NCBI GenBank assembly: GCA_050115555.1
Contig: JASFQI010000003.1
Location: forward strand, 1 to 40,945
Source: JASFQI01 sp050115555
GTDB lineage: Bacteria > Desulfobacterota > DSM-4660 > Desulfatiglandales > HGW-15
Direction of reading: 5' to 3'
Length of the DNA stretch: 40,945 nt
Shown here: piece by piece, positions 34,768-40,945 of the stretch
Numbering within the stretch: the first letter of the stretch is position 1
How the letters are laid out: every line of letters begins with the position of its first letter
Position numbers and translations under genes: made by a program
Notes under the pieces: model-generated
Database searches by the model: none
What the model was told of the DNA's origin: nothing
Seen by the model: the letters and a program-made list of their open reading frames with translations, nothing else

Positions 34768-34821
34768 TTTTGAATCCCCCCGCAGCAAGCTTGAGGAACG
34801 CGCGAGCGAAGCATTTTCGAA
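34768..34821 (+). repeat. Intergenic repeat copy
   Basis: TTTTGAATCCCCCCGCAGCA, a short link TTGAGGAAC, and the perfect core GCGCGAGCGAAGCATTTTC. It is the closest relative of the copy at 22601-22651. It lies in the convergent gap between the GNAT-like gene and uspA. Confidence 0.8.
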
Positions 34822-34890
34822 CTCTACCGGACCAACGGCAGGCTCCAGGAGGGAAGAATTATTCCCGCCGTGTCTCCACAAGGCGGGACA

Positions 34891-35313
34891 TCATCGAATC
34901 ACCAGGACCGGACAGGGTGAGGACTCCAGGACTCGGTGTGTCACGCTCCCAAGAAGGAGGCCTTCCAAATCGGTTCTACCACGAGAGCCCATCACCACCA
35001 GGTCGCATCCCTCGATTCGGGCGATTTCCACGATCGCCGCACCCGCCGGGCGTTCCAGGATCCTTTCGGAAAAGGAAACGCCGGTGTCCCTCAGGATCTG
35101 CCGGTAAGGCTCGAGAAGCTCGTTGGCGTCCTCGATGATCTCAGTAACGGCCTTCTGATAGTATGGTTCCCCCAGTACTGAAGGGAACCTTCGGTGGCAG
35201 TGTACCAGGAGGATGTCGGCACTCATGGCCTTGGCAAGATCCGCTGCATAGGCTGCGGCCCGCCGTGATGGTTCGGAACCGTCCACGGGGACCAAAATGG
35301 TTTGGAGTTTCAT
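34891..35313 (-). CDS. Universal stress protein, UspA family
   Basis: A 140-aa single Usp domain of the ATP-binding type: GSRG-x9-GS (GSRGRTDLEGLLLGSVT) near the C-terminus, KTILVPVDGSEPS-like start (MKLQTILVPVDGSEPS) and the closing SSPCPVLVIR strand. Such proteins support survival under stress; the exact role here is unknown. ATG 35313 follows GGGAG. It is downstream of RNase G on the same strand with a 133-bp gap whose function is not evident. Confidence 0.93.
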   Translation of the reverse strand: MKLQTILVPVDGSEPSRRAAAYAADLAKAMSADILLVHCHRRFPSVLGEPYYQKAVTEIIEDANELLEPYRQILRDTGVSFSERILERPAGAAIVEIARIEGCDLVVMGSRGRTDLEGLLLGSVTHRVLESSPCPVLVIR

Positions 35314-35446
35314 AGCTCCCTCCCCCCTTGCATTTCAAAGGATCCCCGGCACGGCATGCCGACGCTGACCGGTTTCCGCGCGTTCCGAATCGGAGGTCCG
35401 TCCTTAGCCAAGCGCCATCAATCACCCGGCAAACCAGTGCACCACA

Positions 35447-36925
35447 TCACTTCACAAACTCCAGCCTGTGCTCTTCGGGCGACAGCCCGGTTTCCGGGTG
35501 CAGCAGGATCTTCACATTGTAGCGCGTTTCGAGATCGAGCAGCTCTTTTCGCTTTCGGTTCTGAAGGTAGGAAGCCACCTCCACGGCCAGACGGCCGTTC
35601 ACCTGGCTGATGTCGCCCTTGGAAAGCCCGACCCAGATCCGTCGCATGACCGAGACTGCCGCCGACTCGACGGACATGACCATGCCCCTCCCCTGACAAA
35701 AGGGACAGGTCTGATACGTTTTCGACTCCAGGGATGGACGCAAACGCTGTCGGGAGAGTTCCATGAGTCCGAACTTGGAAAGAGGGACGGTATCGGTTTT
35801 TGCACGGTCCTTCTTCATCTCCTCCCGCAGGGTCTTTTCCACCTCCCGGTTGTGTTTCCTGTCCTTCATGTCAATGAAGTCGATGACCACCAGTCCGCCG
35901 ATATCTCGCAACCTGAGCTGCCGGGCGGTCTCCCTGGCCGCCTCCATGTTGGTCTGGAAAGCCATGCTTTCCACATCCTTGCCCACCTTGCCTTTTCCGG
36001 AGTTTACGTCAATGGAAATGAGGGCTTCGGTGGGGTCGATGACGATGCTACCGCCGGACTTGAGGTTCACGCGATTTCGATAGATGCTCTCGATCTGATC
36101 CTCGATCTCGTACCTGTCGAAAATGGGAACCTTGTGCTTGTGAAGGGTGACCCGCTTCTGATGCATGGGGGAGATGATCTTCATATAGTTTTTGATCTTG
36201 GTGTATGTCTCCCGATCATCCACCAGGATCTCGGACACATCGCTCGTGAAATAGTCCCTAAGAGTCCGCAGGCAGAGATCCTGTTCCTTGTGAATCAAAG
36301 ACAGTGAGGGGGCTTCGATCACCCTCTTCTTGATTTCCCGCCACATGCGGAGCAAGCGATTGAGGTCCTTGGAGAGCTCCCGCTTGTTTTGCCCGGCCGC
36401 CACGGTCCGAACGATGTAGCCGATCTCCTCGGGCAGGGTCATTTGACTCATGATCGACTTCAGGCGCTGACGTTCCTCCTCGTCTTCGATCTTCCTCGAG
36501 ACCCCGTTGATGATTCGGCCGGGAGTCAACACGAGGTACCGGCCGGCAAAGGAGATGTAGGTCGTGAGATGTGCGCCCTTCGTCCCGGGCATTTCCTTGG
36601 TCACCTGAACCAGAAGCTCCTGTCCTTTTTTTAGGGCCTTCTCGATAGAGGGGCTCCCTTTTCCATTCGCCTCGTCAGGCAGGGCGAGGAAGTACTCCGG
36701 GTGGATATCCCCGATGGGAAGAAATCCGTTTTTTTCGACACCGAAGTTCACGAAACACGCCTGCAGGCTGGGTTCCGCACGTTCGACAACACCCTTGTAA
36801 ACGTTGCCCACGCGCTGTTCCGCCATCGTTGTCTCAATATGGAATCCGTCCAGCATCCCATCCTTTGTAAACGCAACCCGGAACTCTTCCGGGTCCACTG
36901 CATTGATCAACATCTTTGTCGTCAT
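35447..36925 (-). CDS. rng: Ribonuclease G (RNase E/G family)
   Basis: RNase G trims 16S rRNA 5' ends and cuts mRNAs. The 492-aa protein lacks the long RNase E scaffold tail. The S1 domain is at about 35-125 (VGNVYKGVVERAEPSLQACFVNFG). The catalytic aspartates are D306 (SIDVNSGKG) and D349 (VVIDFIDM), matching RNase E D303 and D346. The zinc link is TCPFCQGRG. ATG 36925 follows AAGGT; an upstream in-frame start at 36955 is not conserved-looking. Confidence 0.95.
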   Translation of the reverse strand: MTTKMLINAVDPEEFRVAFTKDGMLDGFHIETTMAEQRVGNVYKGVVERAEPSLQACFVNFGVEKNGFLPIGDIHPEYFLALPDEANGKGSPSIEKALKKGQELLVQVTKEMPGTKGAHLTTYISFAGRYLVLTPGRIINGVSRKIEDEEERQRLKSIMSQMTLPEEIGYIVRTVAAGQNKRELSKDLNRLLRMWREIKKRVIEAPSLSLIHKEQDLCLRTLRDYFTSDVSEILVDDRETYTKIKNYMKIISPMHQKRVTLHKHKVPIFDRYEIEDQIESIYRNRVNLKSGGSIVIDPTEALISIDVNSGKGKVGKDVESMAFQTNMEAARETARQLRLRDIGGLVVIDFIDMKDRKHNREVEKTLREEMKKDRAKTDTVPLSKFGLMELSRQRLRPSLESKTYQTCPFCQGRGMVMSVESAAVSVMRRIWVGLSKGDISQVNGRLAVEVASYLQNRKRKELLDLETRYNVKILLHPETGLSPEEHRLEFVK

Positions 36926-36987
36926 ACGATACCTTGTCTGCGGCTGTGAAAACACACTGCACAGGCCGCTCTATCCCAAAAGCCCGA

Positions 36988-37001
36988 CGCCTCGTTGGAG
37001 G
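36988..37001 (-). terminator. Hairpin after the activase operon (weak terminator candidate)
   Basis: A perfect GCCTC/GAGGC stem with a 4-nt loop lies between the activase-partner stop and the RNase G start. On the minus strand GGGCTTTT follows a few bases later, a poor T-run. Confidence 0.3.
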
Positions 37002-37038
37002 CTTCCTTTCGAATTCGGAGCGAGCTCGCCGGATCGGT

Positions 37039-38406
37039 TCATTCGCTTTCCCCGCCCTTGCCCGGGTTGTTCCTCTTCTTGTGCTGGTGCGCCTGGTACA
37101 TAAAGGTCCGGACGGCGGCCTCACGGCCGGGCTGATAGGTTCCGTCGCACGGTGTATCCAGGTAGGGAAGCCTGTGACGGCTCACAATGGGCTTGATCAC
37201 AGCGGAGGTGATCGTGCTCGGCATGCAGGTAAAGGGGTACACGTTGACCACCCCGTTGTATCCCTCGCGCATGTACTCGAGGATGCCCGCGATACTCAGG
37301 CACGCTTCCGTACCCACCTCGAACGAAAACACGTCCCCTTGAAGTAAAACGTCTTCCAGCCTTCCGATTCGGTGGTCTTCGGGAAGATCGAGAAGGGGTT
37401 CCAGCCGCTTGTAAAGACGCTTCTGGCTCATTTGCTGGTATAGGAGCTCCCCACCGTAGGAAAAAATCTTTGAAGCGTACTCGCGAATTTTCTTGTACCT
37501 CAACAGCCTCAGATTCCTGGACAGCCCGATGCGAGCCTCGCGCAATCGATCGTACGCAGTGTAATTCACCCACTCCGCGATAGACGCATTGACCACCTCG
37601 GCCCCGTACTTCTCGAGCATGCGAATCACATCCTGGTTGGCCCGGTTGTGGGTCCTCAGATATATCTCTCCCACGATACCGATCAGGGGTTTCCGGGGAA
37701 TCGCCGGATCCATGAGGGACTTTCCTTCCTGCACCAGGGACTCCAGCTGGTCCAGAATCGCGTCAAATCCCTTGGCGGCGGCATGGCGCTCAAACGCCTG
37801 GGACAGGCTCGTGGTGGCCCGTTCAATAAAATCATCTGCGCTTCCCTTCTCCCGCTCGTAAGGTCGAATGCGCCAGAGAAGTCGATCCAAAATATCGGCC
37901 GCCACAACGGAAACATAGGCCGCCTTTCGAAAATCCGTGGTTCGTTCCGGATCGAGCATACCGGCCGGAGAGTAAGCGTTGTCCGAGGTCAACGATCCGA
38001 TCTTGAGCTTGCGCAGGCCCGAAAAGGAGTCGAGAACGATGCGCTGAAACTTGTTGTACATCCCGAATCGGCAAGGACCTCCAGCCTCGGGCATAAAGTA
38101 GATATAGTCTTCCGGATTGAACTGATCACCGAGTCTCTCCTGCTCCTCCTGCAGGAAAAGAAGAATGTCTCCCGTGGTCACCTGACACGGAAAGCACTCC
38201 TTGCCCGACGTGAACTCCCTTCCCAGGTCCAGGCCACGGTACGTATCCATGACCTTGGCCCGAATCCCGAACCCTCGAAAAGTCCCTGCAAGGAGATGGC
38301 ACCCGATGCGGTTCATCTGCGGAATCAGAAATGTCTTATCTCTGGCGTCGAAAGTCCCCACGGTTTGGGAGAGGCTTTCAAAGGTATGCTCGCTCTGCGT
38401 CTCCAT
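37039..38406 (-). CDS. CoA-protein activase partner (acyl-CoA dehydratase activase-related)
   Basis: A 455-aa protein of the group that accompanies or is fused to BcrA/BadF/HgdC-type activases. Cysteine motifs GKECFPCQVTTGD and GGPCRFGMYNKF suggest Fe-S binding. Later conserved parts are VGEIYLRTHNRANQDVI and VNVYPFTCMPSTITSAVIKP. ATG 38406 follows GGGAG and lies seven bases after the stop of the upstream activase, so they form one operon. The N-terminus matches the C-terminal region of long activases in other bacteria, so here it is a split form (inference). Confidence 0.85.
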   Translation of the reverse strand: METQSEHTFESLSQTVGTFDARDKTFLIPQMNRIGCHLLAGTFRGFGIRAKVMDTYRGLDLGREFTSGKECFPCQVTTGDILLFLQEEQERLGDQFNPEDYIYFMPEAGGPCRFGMYNKFQRIVLDSFSGLRKLKIGSLTSDNAYSPAGMLDPERTTDFRKAAYVSVVAADILDRLLWRIRPYEREKGSADDFIERATTSLSQAFERHAAAKGFDAILDQLESLVQEGKSLMDPAIPRKPLIGIVGEIYLRTHNRANQDVIRMLEKYGAEVVNASIAEWVNYTAYDRLREARIGLSRNLRLLRYKKIREYASKIFSYGGELLYQQMSQKRLYKRLEPLLDLPEDHRIGRLEDVLLQGDVFSFEVGTEACLSIAGILEYMREGYNGVVNVYPFTCMPSTITSAVIKPIVSRHRLPYLDTPCDGTYQPGREAAVRTFMYQAHQHKKRNNPGKGGESE

Positions 38407-38413
38407 GTCTCCC

Positions 38414-40945
38414 TCAGTTGGACACCTTCAAGTTGGGTGAAAGGCACCGATTCAGCGCATCCATGGCATTCTCGATCACGTTCTTGTAGGCCTCGAGGCG
38501 GGTCATCATGCCTGCCACGGCACTGTGCTCGTCGAGCTCCAGAATGAGGTAAGGCTTGTTTCCCATGATATGCTTGTAAAAGTGCTCCACGAAAGAGTCC
38601 GCCCCGCAGCTGAAGTTTGTGATGTGAAGCCCGAACATGTCGGGGTGCTGTCGAATGAACTTGGCCGTCCTGAGGATGGCCGCCCCTAGACCCCAGTACA
38701 TGGACGGAAAGTCTGAAAGATCGACGGCCTCCAGATCCAGAAAATCCATAGGCAGCGCGGACACCCCGATCTTGCTCAGGTTCTGCCCGAGCCTGAGGTT
38801 GAGGCGTTCATCATAGAGGTTGTACGGTCTTCCCGAGACCACGACGAGCGGCTCGGTCGGGTTGTGACGTTCTAGTCGTTCCCGCCCCGCCCGATGCATC
38901 TCCTGCATGAACGCCTCGGTCCCTTCGAGTCCGGCCTCCAGCGCGGTCCGAATCTCGGAACGGCTGCGTTTCAACGCCTTTCCGAGTTGGCTGTGGAGTT
39001 CCAGGGCCAGCATCCCGGGATCGTTTTTCAAGTGGACGATCGCATGCCAGGTTTTTTGGGTATCCAGGTCGAGTGCCATCTGAAGCATGTAGCGGTTGCT
39101 CTGCACCAAAGGGCAGAAGAACCCCCGCTCCCCCGGGTTCGGAGTAGGCATATCCACGATCGTGGGCAGGAAAAGGTATTCGGTTCGCCCGATAAGTGAC
39201 TCGACATGCCCGTGGGAAACCTTGATAGGATAACAGGTCTCGGCCATGACACTTTCAATGCCCTTACTCGAAATCGGTCCGGTCGTGGGCGGGGTCAGCA
39301 CCAGGCGGTATCCGAGACGATCGAAAAACCGGGCCCAAAGAATGCCGGTCTGGAACAGGTACAAGCCTCGCTGCATCCCCACCGTGGGTCGTCCGTCCAC
39401 GTTTCGAAGGACCGTATCCGTGTCGAGCGGTCTATAGAGACCCTCCATGTGGTGTTCCCAGATTTCATCCCGAAGGCGGAAGGCGTTTTCCGTCCTTTCT
39501 CCAGCCGTACGGCCCACTTCATATCGCCCGCACTCCCCGCCCCAAATGGCCTTTCGTCCGTCGAAGTCATAGACCTTGAGCTTGCACTGGTTGTGGCAGT
39601 TTGGGTCTGCGTGACAAACGATTTCCCGATGCTCCATCCGGTCGGAGATCGAACTCTCGAGACCGCGAAAGCGACTCTCAGCGGCTTTCTCGGCATGCAT
39701 TTTTTCCTGGACGCTGATGGCGGCACCGAACGCCCCCAGCACCTCCCTGTGCCGGGGAACAGTCACGCCACGTCCCAGGACGTTTTCGAACGCGCTTACA
39801 ACGCCCTTGTTCAGGGAAGGTCCCCCCAGAAACATGACCCGACGACCGATCTGCCGTTTTCCCACAACGCGGTTCAGGTAGTTGTGGACCACAGCATAGC
39901 AGAGTCCTGCGATGAGATCCGTGGTCTCGATGCCTTTCTGATGGTAGGAAACCAGGTCCGATTCCATGAACACAGTGCAGCGCTCGGCCAGTTTCACCGG
40001 GCTTTTTGAAGAAAGCGCAATGTCCTGAAACTCGCCTACGATGTTGATGCCGTACTTGTTTGCGAGCTCGTGGAGGAAGCTCCCGGTTCCGGCGGCACAG
40101 ACCTTGTTCATGTCAAAGTCCAGGGGATATCCGTTGGCGAGGGAGATGTACTTGGAATCCTGCCCCCCGATCTCGAAAATCGTGTCCACATCCGGGTCCA
40201 TCTCCACAGCGCCGCGTGCGTGTGCCGTAATCTCATCGATGATGAGATCCGCGTTGAGAAAAGTGCCCACAACATTTCGACCGGATCCGGTCGTGGCCAC
40301 CCCGCAAATGCGCACGCGATCCGACACCTCGTCTCGAACGGTTTGAAGGAGCTCCTGGGTCACCTCGATGGGCTTGCCCCTCGTGTGAACGTAGCTCTTA
40401 TGAATAATGTTCCGCTCCTCATCGATCACGGCGTACTTCGTTGTGGTGGATCCGATGTCGATTCCAAGGTATACCGGTGTCCCCGGTTCGAGAGGACGGC
40501 GATCCACGTCATTGTCCTCGGGAAAAACGGTCTCTTTCAGCCGAAGCGGCGCTGCCAGAGGCAGCTCGGCCGCCTCTCCGGCAATGGATCGATAGGCGTT
40601 CGCCGGGAAACGATTTTGAACGCCCTGATTCAAGGCCTGCAGTGCAACCCCCAAAGCCCCGAGGGACGTGTTGTAGGGCGGTACGATGAGGTTTGGAAAA
40701 TAGCTTCGAAAGGCTCGAACCTGAAGCTCGTTCATGGACAGGCCGCCCACGAAAAGAATGGGCTCCTTCAGGGTACGACTGGAAACGATAGTACTCATGT
40801 AGTTCCGGGCGTTGCCCACGTGGAGACCGTAGATGATGTCTTCCAGCGTTTCTCCCTTGTTCTGCAGGTGAATCATGTCCGATTTCGTGAACACCGTGCA
40901 GCGACAGGCCACATTGGCTGGACGCTCGCTCTGGAGGCCCAGCTG
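38414..40945 (-). CDS. Acyl-CoA dehydratase activase, BcrAD/BadFG type with DUF2229 (5' end outside window)
   Basis: The frame is open to the window edge (QLGLQSERPAN before VACRCTVFTKSD), so the start is missing. The 843 residues seen here hold the end of one ASKHA ATPase unit (RCTVFTKSDMIHLQNKG, LFVGGLSMN), a complete second unit (YLGIDIGSTTTKYAVIDE, GGQDSK, CAAGTGSFLHELA, RCTVFMESDLVSY) and a DUF2229 part (GLYLFQTGILWARFFDRLGY...). In this family the two ATPase units hydrolyse ATP to push low-potential electrons through an Fe-S cluster into 2-hydroxyacyl-CoA dehydratases or benzoyl-CoA reductase. No such client is in the window, so the pathway is open. Confidence 0.92.
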   Translation of the reverse strand, partial: QLGLQSERPANVACRCTVFTKSDMIHLQNKGETLEDIIYGLHVGNARNYMSTIVSSRTLKEPILFVGGLSMNELQVRAFRSYFPNLIVPPYNTSLGALGVALQALNQGVQNRFPANAYRSIAGEAAELPLAAPLRLKETVFPEDNDVDRRPLEPGTPVYLGIDIGSTTTKYAVIDEERNIIHKSYVHTRGKPIEVTQELLQTVRDEVSDRVRICGVATTGSGRNVVGTFLNADLIIDEITAHARGAVEMDPDVDTIFEIGGQDSKYISLANGYPLDFDMNKVCAAGTGSFLHELANKYGINIVGEFQDIALSSKSPVKLAERCTVFMESDLVSYHQKGIETTDLIAGLCYAVVHNYLNRVVGKRQIGRRVMFLGGPSLNKGVVSAFENVLGRGVTVPRHREVLGAFGAAISVQEKMHAEKAAESRFRGLESSISDRMEHREIVCHADPNCHNQCKLKVYDFDGRKAIWGGECGRYEVGRTAGERTENAFRLRDEIWEHHMEGLYRPLDTDTVLRNVDGRPTVGMQRGLYLFQTGILWARFFDRLGYRLVLTPPTTGPISSKGIESVMAETCYPIKVSHGHVESLIGRTEYLFLPTIVDMPTPNPGERGFFCPLVQSNRYMLQMALDLDTQKTWHAIVHLKNDPGMLALELHSQLGKALKRSRSEIRTALEAGLEGTEAFMQEMHRAGRERLERHNPTEPLVVVSGRPYNLYDERLNLRLGQNLSKIGVSALPMDFLDLEAVDLSDFPSMYWGLGAAILRTAKFIRQHPDMFGLHITNFSCGADSFVEHFYKHIMGNKPYLILELDEHSAVAGMMTRLEAYKNVIENAMDALNRCLSPNLKVSN

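Noticed and set aside
22601..34821. CRISPR array as an explanation for the repeats
   Set aside because: Copies are kilobases apart, differ in orientation and length, and have no regular spacers.

Overview
This window looks like core chromosome from an anaerobic Desulfobacterota (former Deltaproteobacteria) bacterium, probably a sulfate reducer or syntroph. The basis is gene content and protein style rather than a marker gene: Rex, a two-ASKHA acyl-CoA dehydratase activase with its partner, a CheD-HDOD fusion, archease plus RtcB, a CoxE/MoxR pair, FtsK-LolA, SucCD, and many small zinc-ribbon proteins. Coding density is high and base composition is GC-rich. I see no prophage, insertion sequence or CRISPR array. 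Both ends cut through genes.

Layout. 1-4200: the 3' part of a UvrA-family ATPase, then a 699-aa protein with a Pro/Lys/Glu repeat linker. 4573-7672: sucC and sucD, a cysteine-rich small protein and tatA. 7715-13175: ssb (minus), then RNase J, ftsK and lolA (plus). 13176-13917: a gene-free stretch with 6-7-base degenerate repeats. 13918-16713: a MoxR-CoxE pair and a zinc-ribbon protein with a 17-codon leader ORF (all minus). 16848-19804: archease, rtcB and a GlmU-like nucleotidyltransferase (plus). 19770-29461: a long minus-strand run holding CheD-HDOD, a lipid kinase, a K+ channel, a DUF3426 protein, hpt, a hypothetical, a thioesterase and a PAS/GAF histidine kinase. 29815-34732: rex, a DUF1573 gene, rnhA, a hyperacidic zinc-ribbon protein, tRNA-Phe and a GNAT-like protein (plus). 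34891-40945: uspA, RNase G and the two activase genes (minus).

The most interesting signal is at 30503-31204. A secreted DUF1573-family gene reads as one frame except for a single TGA at 30716-30718. That TGA sits exactly where the family has the first cysteine of its SCGCT motif, giving U-G-C. This looks like selenocysteine and not a broken gene. Two hairpins lie just downstream, though neither is a textbook SECIS element.

The second signal is a family of short intergenic repeats, about seven copies in 41 kb. The pattern is a GC hairpin or TTTGAATC block followed by a GCGCGAGCGAAGC-ATTTTC core. It occurs in both orientations and only between genes.

Functionally the window mixes housekeeping roles: DNA repair and segregation, RNA processing (RNase J, RNase G, RNase HI, RtcB), TCA/energy metabolism (SucCD), redox sensing (Rex), purine salvage (Hpt), protein export (TatA, LolA), and signalling (histidine kinase, CheD-HDOD, UspA).
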